NCBI GenBank assembly: GCA_002451165.1
Contig: DKBH01000016.1
Span: forward strand, 41,028 to 66,646
Source: Nitrospiraceae bacterium UBA6905
GTDB lineage: Bacteria > Nitrospirota > Thermodesulfovibrionia > Thermodesulfovibrionales > UBA6898
DNA length: 25,619 bases
Direction: 5' to 3'
Shown here: positions 5,728 to 13,758 of the stretch, one piece after another
Layout: each line of letters opens with the position of its first letter
Numbering within the stretch: position 1 is the first letter of the stretch
Notes under the pieces: generated by a model
The model's database searches: none
The model's input: the letters and a program-made list of their open reading frames with translations, nothing else
Told to the model about the DNA's origin: nothing
Translations under genes and position numbers: made by a program

Positions 5728-7452
5728 TTATCTCAGGTAAGCTTCGGTTACATAACGTCGCATCATGCGGTGCGAATTGAAATAATACGCGTTCTTGCCG
5801 ATCGCGTTCTGCATCATGCGGATCCAGGTAAGGCGGTCACCATAGTAAATCGGGATGATCGCTTGTTCCAGTTTCTGATAGAGATCTTCAGCATCGCGTG
5901 CATCGGCGTCAGCTCCGGGAGTCAGTTCTTGGGGCGCAGGACCAATCGACCAGCCGGTAAAACCCTCGATATGCCCTTCTATCCACCAACCGTCGAGCAC
6001 ACTGAAGTTCATTACACCGTTATGGGTCGCTTTCATGCCGCTCGTTCCCGATGCCTCAAGAGGACGCAGAGGAGTATTCAACCAGATATCTACTCCGGAG
6101 ACAAGCTTCAGGGCGATCTCCATATTGTAATTCTGAAGATAGACGATCTTAATCTTTTCTTTCAGGCGTTCCTTATAATTGAAAATATTCTGTATGAGCT
6201 GCTTGCCCTGAGCGTCATGCGGATGCGCCTTACCTGCATATATAATCTGGAGCTTGCCGCTTCCAATCCGTTCGAGCCGCTCAATGTCCCTGAAGAGGAG
6301 GTCAGCCCTCTTGTATGCAGTAGCCCGGCGTGCAAACCCGAGCGTCAGAGTATTCAAGGAGAGCTCTACGCCGGTCTTCTCTCTGACATAGGATATCAGG
6401 CGCTGCTTGGCCTCGGCATGGGCAGCCCACAGTTTATCATCGGGAATACGCCCGACTCTCACAAATAGTTCCGGCTCGTTCGCCCAGCCTGGGAGGTATT
6501 CATCATAGACCTTCTTAAAGCTGTCGCACGTCCAACTGAATGAGTGAACACCGTTGGTGATTGCATTAATCTCATATCCGGGAAACATATTCTTGGACAC
6601 TTCTCCGTGTTTCTTCGCAACCCCATTGACATACCTGCTGAGATTAAGTGCGAGGAGCGTCATGTTGAGATCCTCTTTGCCTGCCAGCTCCTGAAGCAGG
6701 GACAAGGGAACAATCTCCCCTAATGTCTTCATGACAAGGTCGTAGGGAAATTTGTCATGACCGGCCCCCACAGGAGTGTGCGTAGTGAATACACAAAGGT
6801 TTTTAACGCTTCTCTTATCCCAGACGAGACGTTCATCCCAAACATCCTCGATCGGTCTTCGGTACTTGATCATTAGTTCAAGGAGAAGAAAGCTGGCATG
6901 CCCTTCGTTCATATGATATTTCCTGACATCAATTTCCATCCTTCGGAGCATACGCACGCCGCCGATGCCCAGAACAATTTCCTGCTTGAGCCTGTACGCC
7001 AAGTCGCCGCCGTAGAGGTGTGCGGTGATCTCTCGGTTCTCGGCACTGTTTGATGGCAGATTGGTGTCGAGAAAAAAGACCGGTATGCTTCCGCCCGTGA
7101 GGCTCACCACATGGTAAAGCCAAGCCTGGACATGCACATCCTTTCCCTCTATCTCTACCGAAACCCGGTATGGCAGGAGCATCATGTACTGAGCGGGATC
7201 CCACACGGCCGCATGCTCCGTCTGCTTTCCGGCACTGTCGAGCTCCTGGGTGAAGTATCCCTTTCTGCTCATGAGTGTGACCGCTACCATCGGCAGCTTG
7301 AGATCAGCAGCAGACCGGATCGTATCTCCCGCAAGCACACCCAGTCCGCCGCTGTAGGTAGGGATATCGTTATGAACGCCGATTTCCATCGAAAAATAGG
7401 CGATTTTAGGTTCCCTCGTCAGTTCTTCCATTATGGATGTGAGGTCTGTCAT
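5728..7452 (-). CDS. glgP: Alpha-glucan (glycogen) phosphorylase, short type
   Basis: A 574-residue member of the alpha-glucan phosphorylase family (GT35). It releases glucose-1-phosphate from glycogen or maltodextrin using pyridoxal phosphate. The N terminus KIAYFSMEIGVHNDIPTYSG and GGLGVLAGD are typical of the TIGR02094 branch. The cofactor lysine is K474 in EASGTSGMKATHNG. MNEGHASFLLLEL and TTHTPVGAGHDKF are further conserved blocks. At 574 residues it is shorter than the 800-850 residues of E. coli-type enzymes, as expected for this compact branch. A promoter can be proposed: TTGTTT and TACAAT spaced 17 nt (7489-7484 and 7466-7461), with the -10 box only 8 nt before the ATG and no Shine-Dalgarno site. 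It follows the nucleotidase gene on the same strand. Confidence 0.95.
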   Translation of the reverse strand: MTDLTSIMEELTREPKIAYFSMEIGVHNDIPTYSGGLGVLAGDTIRSAADLKLPMVAVTLMSRKGYFTQELDSAGKQTEHAAVWDPAQYMMLLPYRVSVEIEGKDVHVQAWLYHVVSLTGGSIPVFFLDTNLPSNSAENREITAHLYGGDLAYRLKQEIVLGIGGVRMLRRMEIDVRKYHMNEGHASFLLLELMIKYRRPIEDVWDERLVWDKRSVKNLCVFTTHTPVGAGHDKFPYDLVMKTLGEIVPLSLLQELAGKEDLNMTLLALNLSRYVNGVAKKHGEVSKNMFPGYEINAITNGVHSFSWTCDSFKKVYDEYLPGWANEPELFVRVGRIPDDKLWAAHAEAKQRLISYVREKTGVELSLNTLTLGFARRATAYKRADLLFRDIERLERIGSGKLQIIYAGKAHPHDAQGKQLIQNIFNYKERLKEKIKIVYLQNYNMEIALKLVSGVDIWLNTPLRPLEASGTSGMKATHNGVMNFSVLDGWWIEGHIEGFTGWSIGPAPQELTPGADADARDAEDLYQKLEQAIIPIYYGDRLTWIRMMQNAIGKNAYYFNSHRMMRRYVTEAYLR

Positions 7453-7460
7453 CGGAGTCT

Positions 7461-7489
7461 ATTGTAAGCTATTTCTAATTCAGAAACAA
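7461..7489 (-). promoter_or_regulatory. Candidate glgP promoter, leaderless arrangement
   Basis: Read on the minus strand, TTGTTT and TACAAT are separated by exactly 17 nt. The -10 box ends 8 nt before the glgP ATG (7452), so a start point at normal distance would fall within a few bases of the start codon. No purine-rich ribosome site lies between. Confidence 0.45.
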
Positions 7490-7499
7490 TCATACTGAG

Positions 7500-8186
7500 C
7501 TATTTCTGATCCCATAACATAAGCTCCTTGAAATCATGGATGGCAGGAAAATGGAGCGATGCCCCTTTCTCCGCCTTTGAGCTTGCATATGCCTTGTAAA
7601 GGATATAGCGAATGCCGAAATCCTTCGCTGTCTTCAGAACAGCTTCCGTATCGTCGATAAAAAGGGAGCGCTCCTTTTCGAAGCCGAGCTGCTTCTGCAC
7701 TTTCTCCCAAAATTTTACGTTCTCCTTCGCATATCCGACCTCAAAGGAGGTGACCGCAGCATCGAAGTATCTGCCCAGCGCGGTCTTTTTAAGCTTAATA
7801 TCCAACACCTTGTAATGCGCGTTGGTCAGAAGGAAGACTTTTTTCCGGTGTCGCCTGAGCATGCTCAAGAAATCCTCTACATTGGGATGCACTTCAATAA
7901 GGTGGTGAATCTGCTCCTTCAAAGCAGGAATATCAATTGCTACCTCCCGTGACCAGAAGTCGATATCCGTCCAGTTCAGGGTGCCTTCATGCTGTCGGTA
8001 TTTTGCAAGCAGCTCTTGTTTTGCTTTGCCGAAAGAGATATGATTCTTCTCCGCATACTTTTCGGGAAGCAGATGCTCCCAGAAATAGTCGTCGAAATAT
8101 TTGTCGAGGAGGGTGCCGTCCATATCGAGAAGGACATACCGTATATCCCCGAACGGAACCTGCCGTTCGAGATATGCCCGCTGCAC
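7500..8186 (-). CDS. yrfG: HAD hydrolase, YrfG-like nucleotidase
   Basis: A 228-residue HAD-superfamily phosphatase. Motif I is LLDMDGTLLD (D21 nucleophile, D23), motif II is FLLTNA, the motif III lysine sits in VGYAKENVKF, and motif IV is LFIDDTEA. The block YFDDYFWEHLLPEKYAE and the GTLNWTDIDFWS segment closely match the E. coli GMP/IMP nucleotidase YrfG, so dephosphorylation of purine 5'-monophosphates is the best guess. It starts with GTG at 8186, with GGGAG upstream, 20 bp after hisB, and probably shares the hisC-hisB transcript. A link to histidine synthesis (AICAR/IMP recycling) is speculative. Confidence 0.8.
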   Translation of the reverse strand: MQRAYLERQVPFGDIRYVLLDMDGTLLDKYFDDYFWEHLLPEKYAEKNHISFGKAKQELLAKYRQHEGTLNWTDIDFWSREVAIDIPALKEQIHHLIEVHPNVEDFLSMLRRHRKKVFLLTNAHYKVLDIKLKKTALGRYFDAAVTSFEVGYAKENVKFWEKVQKQLGFEKERSLFIDDTEAVLKTAKDFGIRYILYKAYASSKAEKGASLHFPAIHDFKELMLWDQK

Positions 8187-8206
8187 CCCGCTACGCTCCC
8201 TGCTGT

Positions 8207-8800
8207 TCAGAGCGACCCTTTGGTAGAGGGGATGCCTTTGACCCGAGGATCAATTGCCACTGCCTGTTTCAATGCCCTGCCGAGCGCCTTGAATACAGAC
8301 TCGATAATATGATGCGTGTTTCTTCCGTAGAACAAATTCACATGAAGGGTGATGCCGGCGCTCCCTGAGAAGGCCTGGAGAAAATCTTCAATGAGGTCGG
8401 GGTCAAATTCCCGCAGTTTGCTCTTTTTGGGAAAGACAACATTGTACACAAGATACTGCCTGCCACTGATATCGAGACACACCTGCGCGAGGGCCTCATC
8501 CATAGGTACGCTTGCATGGCCGTATCGGGCAATGCCCTTCATGTCCCCCAGAGCCTCCTTTATCGCCTTGCCAAGAACTATTCCGGTATCCTCGACGGTA
8601 TGGTGATCGTCTATCTGCACATCGCCTTTCGCCTTCAATTTCAGGTCAAAGAGTCCATGCTTGCACATGAGGGTGATCATATGATCGAAAAAAGGTATCG
8701 GCGTATGCACAGCATACTTGCCGGTCCCATCCAGTTTTATTTCTGCGCGGATCTCTGTTTCCCTGGTTTTTCTTTCAATCTTTGCCGTTCTCATCATCAC
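8207..8800 (-). CDS. hisB: Imidazoleglycerol-phosphate dehydratase HisB
   Basis: About 197 residues, the usual length of the monofunctional enzyme, which converts imidazole glycerol phosphate to imidazole acetol phosphate. Metal-binding and active-site motifs are present: FFDHMITLMCKHG, DDHHTVEDTGI, YGHASVPMDEAL and RNTHHIIES. The start is one of three adjacent codons (GTG 8800, ATG 8797, ATG 8794). The stretch GGGGTG just before favours ATG 8794. It begins 4-10 nt after the hisC stop, so the two are coupled. No other his genes are in the window. Confidence 0.95.
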   Translation of the reverse strand: MMMRTAKIERKTRETEIRAEIKLDGTGKYAVHTPIPFFDHMITLMCKHGLFDLKLKAKGDVQIDDHHTVEDTGIVLGKAIKEALGDMKGIARYGHASVPMDEALAQVCLDISGRQYLVYNVVFPKKSKLREFDPDLIEDFLQAFSGSAGITLHVNLFYGRNTHHIIESVFKALGRALKQAVAIDPRVKGIPSTKGSL

Positions 8801-8804
8801 CCCG

Positions 8805-9845
8805 TCATGAAGATTTCCCTACGCAGCTCCTGAGCGCTTGCAGGAATTTTCTGTTCTCTCGCGACGTTCCCACTGTCACCCGTAAGCACCCGTCCACTGC
8901 GTCAGACACATTCCTGATCAGTATGCCCCTCCTGAGAAGCTCTGCATGAATTCCGTTAGGGTCCGCAACCCGGAAGAGAATAAAGTTCGCCTCTGATGGG
9001 AACGTTGTTATCGATCTGATATCCATCATCGCACGCATGAGCAGATCCCGCTCCGCAGCGATCTTCTGCACCACGGTTCCCAAAGCCTTCCCTCCCCTCA
9101 ATACTTTAACAGCAACCGCCTGCGATAGCGCGTTGACATTGAATGGCAATCTAACCTTGTTCACTTCATGGACAATCTTTTCATCGGCAACAAGGAATCC
9201 GAACCGCAATGCGGCAAGCCCGATCTTGCTCAGGGTCCTCATAATGACAAGGTTCTGATAGTCATTGAGCAACGGCATGAACCCCTTTTCACGCGCAAAC
9301 GGCTGGTATGCTTCATCAATAACCACGATTCCCGGAGATGTTGCAACTATCTTCAGGACCCTGTCCGGCGAAAAGCAGTTTCCCGTCGGATTGTTCGGCG
9401 TGCTCAAAAAAACTATCTGCGGCCTTTTCTTCCGGATTGCCGCTGTCATCCTCCCCATATGAAGATCAAAGTTCCTGTCCAAAGGTACTGCCACCGTCTT
9501 TTCTCCTAGGATCTGGCCAATGATGCCATACATAGAAAATGTCGGTACCGGATACAGGACCGGTCCGCCAAAGGTTGTGATGAGATGATAGATGATCTCG
9601 TCTGAGCCGTTTCCCTGAAGGATGTTCTCAACCTTTACGCCGAGATGCCGAGCAAGGACAGTTCTTAGCTTCTTCGCTTCGGGATCCGGATATCGGTTTG
9701 TCTGCAGTGCTGAGACCGCCCCGAGTGCTCTGTGGAATCCATAGGGACTTTCATTCGCATCGAGCTTTACGCTGCAGGGTATCTCTCTCGCCTGATAGGC
9801 CTCCAGCACAGCTACTTCTCGTTTAACCAGCAGCTTCACATTCAT
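8805..9845 (-). CDS. hisC: Histidinol-phosphate aminotransferase HisC
   Basis: A 346-residue fold-type I PLP aminotransferase catalysing the glutamate-dependent step from imidazole acetol phosphate to histidinol phosphate. Visible motifs are KLDANESPYG near the N terminus, QGNGSDEII, STPNNPTGN, VIDEAYQPF, and the PLP lysine K207 in RTLSKIGLAALRFGF. It heads a tight run with hisB and the nucleotidase. An extended -10 element (TGATATAAT) ends 11 nt before the ATG, and there is no Shine-Dalgarno sequence in that gap, which points to a very short or absent 5' leader. Confidence 0.95.
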   Translation of the reverse strand: MNVKLLVKREVAVLEAYQAREIPCSVKLDANESPYGFHRALGAVSALQTNRYPDPEAKKLRTVLARHLGVKVENILQGNGSDEIIYHLITTFGGPVLYPVPTFSMYGIIGQILGEKTVAVPLDRNFDLHMGRMTAAIRKKRPQIVFLSTPNNPTGNCFSPDRVLKIVATSPGIVVIDEAYQPFAREKGFMPLLNDYQNLVIMRTLSKIGLAALRFGFLVADEKIVHEVNKVRLPFNVNALSQAVAVKVLRGGKALGTVVQKIAAERDLLMRAMMDIRSITTFPSEANFILFRVADPNGIHAELLRRGILIRNVSDAVDGCLRVTVGTSRENRKFLQALRSCVGKSS

Positions 9846-9856
9846 AGTAGTTGTGG

Positions 9857-9865
9857 ATTATATCA
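9857..9865 (-). promoter_or_regulatory. Extended -10 promoter element of hisC
   Basis: On the minus strand TGATATAAT is a perfect TGnTATAAT element. No good -35 box lies 16-18 nt upstream, as is common for extended -10 promoters. The distance to the hisC ATG is 11 nt. Confidence 0.55.
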
Positions 9866-9909
9866 CAAATTTTCCCGTGAAACTCGTTAAACTATGCCTT
9901 GCATTCTGA

Positions 9910-11004
9910 ACGGTCGATATACCGGAGATTTGCTCTTGCTTCCGGTCGCCCCTTTTTGCGCTGCCTCGTCACCATCCCTACAGTCGTAACAGTGACCAGC
10001 AGAACCTCATCTATGGAAAGGCAAAGACCGAGGCCCGGGTGCTCTTTCACCGTATCGTCATTGCGAGCAAGTGGACGCCGTATATGGCGGAGTCTATGTT
10101 GAGAAGAAGGCCGGCATGAGCGCTGATCCATTTCTTGCCGACACAGATATCATAACAAGAGACGATCCATTATCCACTAAAAAGAATTGGGCAGTCACGA
10201 CACGGGAAATCTCCGCTTATGCTGAACAGGAAGGGCTGTTTCGCTTTCACATCAGCAGTCTGAACTCGCTGAAACCTGATAACGTGCCTGACGAGTTCGA
10301 GGCTGGAGCCCTGCACCGATTCCAGCAAGGGGAAAAAGAGACCTTTCAGAGCGAGCTGCAGCAGAGTAAAACCTTCTTTAAGGTATATGGCACCGCTTTT
10401 CGCTGAGCAGGAATGTCTCACTTGTCATATCAAACAAGGGTAGTGCATGGGAAACATGAGATAGCATCAGCGTTATCTTGACTGTGAAAGCTATCAAACA
10501 GATAGCGGATGACATTACATCGAGCCTCTCTCGATTACAAAAAGGCTTACCGGCATCTTTACCCGATGGCATCTGCTAATAAGGTTTTGAGAGGAATGTG
10601 ATCAGATGCGGCATGACTAAGGAACTGAGCTGCATGATGAACGGCTTCGATCATTTCAATAATATTAATGATACCTGTGGTCATCTGGTCGTCGCTCTGA
10701 TACTAAAAGACAAATGAAGGTCTCGATCAGGACCTATGATATTGTCGGAGGCTATGGCAGTGAAGAGTTCCTTGCGGTGCTTCAAAACAAAAACTACGAA
10801 AATACCTTCTCACTTACGGAAAAAATCCTGAAGGACATCGTCGGAAGCCTGCTTACAAAACCGCTGTACTCCTCACAGGTCCTGTCACCGAATGCATAGA
10901 TGCAGCTTCATCATCTGCTCAACATCTTTCCGCAAGCGTCCTTATCTTTCGTGCCGACGCAAGCCTCTATATAGCAAACTAACAAGGCAGGAACAGGTCA
11001 GATA
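9910..11004 (+). pseudogene. DUF3365 haem-binding / GGDEF diguanylate cyclase pseudogene
   Basis: Successive fragments in shifting frames rebuild one ancestral protein. From 10003, NLIYGKAKTEARVLFHRIV is the start of a DUF3365 (Tll0287-like) sensor. The frame then shifts near 10070 to YGGVYVEKKAGM, FHISSLNSLKPDNVPDEFE and ALHRFQQGEKE. It shifts again to EQECLTCHIKQG, with a CxxCH haem motif at 10414-10428. A GGDEF domain follows: CMMNGFDHFNNINDTCGH (from 10631), RTYDIVGGYGSEEFLAVL (active-site loop GGYGSEEF in place of RYGGEEF), and finally RADASLYIA before a stop, then QGRNRS. At least four frameshifts and several stops rule out function. It would have been a membrane or periplasmic haem sensor controlling c-di-GMP synthesis. 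Confidence 0.85.
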
Positions 11005-11020
11005 GACTCGCCTCTCATCC

Positions 11021-11950
11021 CTAGGGAGATTCAGGGGCAAAAAGCCCGGTGCTCAGATAGCGCTCTCCCCGGTCGGGGATAATGACTACCACCTTCTTTC
11101 CCGCGCCCAGCTTTTGGGCAACCCTGAGCGCGCCCCACATAGCGGCTCCTGATGATATTCCCGGGAGAATGCCCTCCCGCTTTGCCATGAGACGAGAGGT
11201 CTCCGCAGCATCACTGTCACTGACACATATTACCTCATCATAAATCTTCGTATTAAGAACGCCGGGAACAAAACCCGCACCTATACCGGCTATCTTGTGC
11301 GGCCCCGCATTACCCCCCGAAAGCACGGGCGATGCTGCCGGTTCGACTGCTGCGATCCAAACCGCTGGATTATTCTGCCTGAGTATCGTACCGACACCCG
11401 TGATCGTACCTCCGGTGCCGACGCCAGACACAAATCCATCGGGAACGCCGCGAAGATCATTCAGGATCTCGACCGCTGTAGTCTTCATATGCACTTCAGG
11501 ATTGGCACAGTTCTCGAATTGCTGCGGCATAAAATAATCGGGATGTGCCGTCTGGATCTCCGTAGCCCTCTCTACCGCTCCTTTCATACCCTTCTTCCCT
11601 TCGGTGAGCACGAGTTCAGCGCCATAGGCCTGCAGAAGCTGACGCCGCTCCATGGACATCGTATCCGGCATAGTAAGGATCAGGCGGTAGCCTTTGATCG
11701 CCGAAACCATAGCAAGACCGATACCCGTATTGCCGCTCGTCGGCTCAATGATCGTACCACCGGGAGTGAGCTTTCCTTCCCTCTCGGCGGTCTCGATCAT
11801 GGCGAGTGCGATCCTGTCCTTGACTGAGCCGCCGGGGTTGCATCCCTCGAGCTTTGCCCAAATCTCGGCGTCCGCCGGTCCTGCCATGCGTCGTACCTTT
11901 ACCATCGGCGTATTGCCTATTAGTGAAAGAACTTCCGGATGAAGCTGCAT
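11021..11950 (-). CDS. cysK: Cysteine synthase (O-acetylserine sulfhydrylase)
   Basis: A 309-residue fold-type II PLP enzyme that makes cysteine from O-acetylserine and sulfide. The PLP lysine is K44 in GGSVKDRIALAM. The substrate loop is TSGNTGIGLAM (residue 71 on), and the phosphate-binding loop is GVGTGGTITGVG. Length and the C-terminal block favour CysK over CysM, though the two are hard to separate by eye. GGGAGGAA lies 4-5 nt before the ATG, a strong ribosome site. An extended -10 box TGATATAAT at 12013-12005 on the minus strand gives a leader of about 50 nt. The gene is divergent from the ATP-cone gene. Confidence 0.93.
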   Translation of the reverse strand: MQLHPEVLSLIGNTPMVKVRRMAGPADAEIWAKLEGCNPGGSVKDRIALAMIETAEREGKLTPGGTIIEPTSGNTGIGLAMVSAIKGYRLILTMPDTMSMERRQLLQAYGAELVLTEGKKGMKGAVERATEIQTAHPDYFMPQQFENCANPEVHMKTTAVEILNDLRGVPDGFVSGVGTGGTITGVGTILRQNNPAVWIAAVEPAASPVLSGGNAGPHKIAGIGAGFVPGVLNTKIYDEVICVSDSDAAETSRLMAKREGILPGISSGAAMWGALRVAQKLGAGKKVVVIIPDRGERYLSTGLFAPESP

Positions 11951-12004
11951 GGTGTTCCTCCCCTCGGTATGTCCTTCTTTCGTTCCCTACCCCGTCTTTG
12001 CTTG

Positions 12005-12013
12005 ATTATATCA
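12005..12013 (-). promoter_or_regulatory. Extended -10 promoter element of cysK
   Basis: TGATATAAT on the minus strand, a perfect TGnTATAAT element about 55 nt upstream of the cysK ATG. The -35 region is weak. It is identical to the element before hisC. Confidence 0.5.
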
Positions 12014-12065
12014 TAAGCCTCGAGAACGGTTTTCCGAAAATGTTACCAATAAGGTACAATGTCCT

Positions 12066-12911
12066 ATGCCGCTGACGATCACAAAGGCCTCCGGCCGTCA
12101 GGAGAATTTCGATATACAGAAACTGATCAGCTCCCTCATCCGTTCCGGTGCTCCTCAGCAGGTTGCTGAAGAGATCGCGAAGAAAGTTGAACAGCAGACT
12201 GCGCCTCTTGCCCAAACCGGCGATATCTATCGCAGGGCGAAGGGGCTGCTCAGGAAATTCAACCATGCTTCAGGAATGCGATACTCGATCAAGAAGGCCA
12301 TCTTCTCGCTTGGCCCCTCAGGGTATCCCTTTGAAAAATTTTTCGGGAAAGTACTTTCCCGTTACGGATATGCCGTTGAAACGGGCCGCTCGATACCCGG
12401 GTTCTGTGTCAGCCACGAGGTAGACGTCATCGCCAGGAACAATGAGACCTATAGCTTCATTGAATGCAAGTATCATAGTGACGGCGGCAAGGCAACGGAT
12501 GTCAAGACAGCACTCTACGTCCATGCGCGGTTTCAGGATATCAAAAAGGCCGTGGAAAAGAAGGAAGAGAACTTGGTTTTCCGCGATGGCTGGCTGGTCA
12601 CCAATACGCGCTGTACGTCCGATGCCATACAATACGCCGAATGTGCGGGCCTCAGGATCATCAGCTGGCGTTACCCCGACAAGGGAAGTCTGGAGCGCAT
12701 GATTGAAGACAAGCGGCTCTATCCGGTGACCATTCTCCATTCCGTACGGAAAGGGATGCTCGATCCGCTGTTCAGAGCAGATATCATACTTGCGCAGGAT
12801 ATTGCAGACATGGATGTGGAGTCCTTTGTCAGAAAAAGCGGCCTCGAAGAACGTGCCGCACGTATCCTGAAAAAGGAAGCTGATGCGGTCTGCCCCTGCA
12901 CGGAACCTTGA
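12066..12911 (+). CDS. ATP-cone domain fused to Mrr-type PD-(D/E)XK nuclease domain
   Basis: A 281-residue protein with two parts. Residues 1-88 form an ATP-cone (TITKASGRQENFDIQKLISSL, then the helical GDIYRRAKGLL and MRYSIKKAIFSLGPSGYPFEKF), the nucleotide-sensing module of ribonucleotide reductases and NrdR. Residues 89-200 resemble an Mrr/endonuclease-like core: YPFEKFFGKVLSRYGY, then HEVDVIA with D120 and FIECKYH with E133-x-K135, which is the D...ExK catalytic signature. A helical tail of about 80 residues ends in CPCTEP. Such fusions are known in databases but have no defined role; ATP- or dATP-gated DNA cleavage is inference. The only -10-like box (TACAAT 12055-12060) is 5 nt from the ATG, and AAGG at 12051 is too far away for a normal ribosome site. 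Confidence 0.82.
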   Translation: MPLTITKASGRQENFDIQKLISSLIRSGAPQQVAEEIAKKVEQQTAPLAQTGDIYRRAKGLLRKFNHASGMRYSIKKAIFSLGPSGYPFEKFFGKVLSRYGYAVETGRSIPGFCVSHEVDVIARNNETYSFIECKYHSDGGKATDVKTALYVHARFQDIKKAVEKKEENLVFRDGWLVTNTRCTSDAIQYAECAGLRIISWRYPDKGSLERMIEDKRLYPVTILHSVRKGMLDPLFRADIILAQDIADMDVESFVRKSGLEERAARILKKEADAVCPCTEP

Positions 12912-12937
12912 TTAAGAGAGTCGTTGAGATGCATAAT
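12908..12937 (+). promoter_or_regulatory. Candidate promoter of the FKBP gene
   Basis: TTGATT (12908-12913, overlapping the stop of the upstream gene) and CATAAT (12932-12937) are separated by 18 nt. The leader to ATG 12969 would be about 25 nt and includes AAAGGAG. Confidence 0.4.
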
Positions 12938-12968
12938 GTACCTATTACAATAATGAAAGGAGATGTTC

Positions 12969-13703
12969 ATGAGGTTATTCATATCATCCGTACTGGTCCT
13001 CTTTCTTGCAGGCATCGCTCTTGCTGAATCGCAGCAATTTAATTCCGAAAAGGAAAAGCTCAGTTACAGCATGGGGGTAGCAACCGGCACCCAGCTCAAG
13101 CGGCAGGAGATCGATGCCGATGTAGACATGTTCGCTAAAGGCATTAAGGATGTCCTCTCGGGTGCACCCTTGATGCTGTCGGAACAGGAAGTCCAGGAAA
13201 CGCTGATGAAATTCCAGAAAGAACTGGCAGCGAAGCAGGCTGAAAAAACAAAGGAAGCAGGCGAGAAGAACAAGAAGGAAGGCGAGTCCTTCCTCGCTGA
13301 AAACAAGAAAAAAGAAGGGGTCAAGATTCTGCCGAGCGGGCTGCAGTACCGCATTGTCAAGGAGGGCACCGGCAGAGTGCCGAAGGAGAGCGATACGGTC
13401 GTGACGAACTATCGCGGCAAACTGATCGATGGCACGGAATTCGACAGCTCCTATAAACGCGGTCAGCCCGCAACCTTCCCGGTAAAAGGAGTGATCAAGG
13501 GCTGGACCGAAGCGTTGCAGCTGATGAAGGAAGGATCTACCTGGGAGCTCTTTGTGCCCTCAGAGCTCGCCTATGGCGAGCGCGGCGCCGGTTCGGTTAT
13601 CGGCCCGAATGCGACCCTGATATTTGAGGTCGAACTGATATCGATAAAGAACGGCACGGAACAGAAAGCGCCGGAAGCAGAACAACCAAAAGAGAAAAAA
13701 TAG
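12969..13703 (+). CDS. Exported FKBP-type peptidyl-prolyl isomerase (Mip/FkpA-like)
   Basis: About 244 residues. A signal peptide (MRLFISSVLVLFLAGIALAES) leads into an FKBP_N-type helical dimerisation arm (about residues 25-120, rich in Lys and Glu), followed by a C-terminal FKBP domain: YRGKLIDGTEFDSSY, PVKGVIKGWTEALQLM, ELAYGERGAG and GPNATLIFEVELI. It catalyses proline isomerisation and acts as a folding helper for envelope proteins. ATG 12969 is preferred over ATG 12963 because AAAGGAG (12956-12962) then sits 6 nt away. A Lys-rich tail (EQPKEKK) ends the protein. A strong hairpin follows the stop. Confidence 0.92.
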   Translation: MRLFISSVLVLFLAGIALAESQQFNSEKEKLSYSMGVATGTQLKRQEIDADVDMFAKGIKDVLSGAPLMLSEQEVQETLMKFQKELAAKQAEKTKEAGEKNKKEGESFLAENKKKEGVKILPSGLQYRIVKEGTGRVPKESDTVVTNYRGKLIDGTEFDSSYKRGQPATFPVKGVIKGWTEALQLMKEGSTWELFVPSELAYGERGAGSVIGPNATLIFEVELISIKNGTEQKAPEAEQPKEKK

Positions 13704-13713
13704 GCAACAACTA

Positions 13714-13745
13714 AGAGGGACGGGCATAGTCGATCCCGTCCCTCT
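13714..13745. terminator. Hairpin terminator between the convergent FKBP and serS genes
   Basis: AGAGGGACGGG (13714-13724) and CCCGTCCCTCT (13735-13745) are a perfect 11-bp stem around a 10-nt loop. It lies between two convergent genes and can act for both. The following T-run is weak on either strand, so termination strength is uncertain. Confidence 0.75.
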
Positions 13746-13758
13746 CTATTGAATCACA

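Noticed and set aside
5770..6468. Plus-strand ORF of 232 residues opposite glgP
   Set aside because: Antisense shadow of a well-conserved enzyme, with no protein-like features.
9892..10131. Minus-strand ORF of 79 residues
   Set aside because: Lies opposite the DUF3365 part of the GGDEF pseudogene, whose plus-strand fragments match a known architecture.
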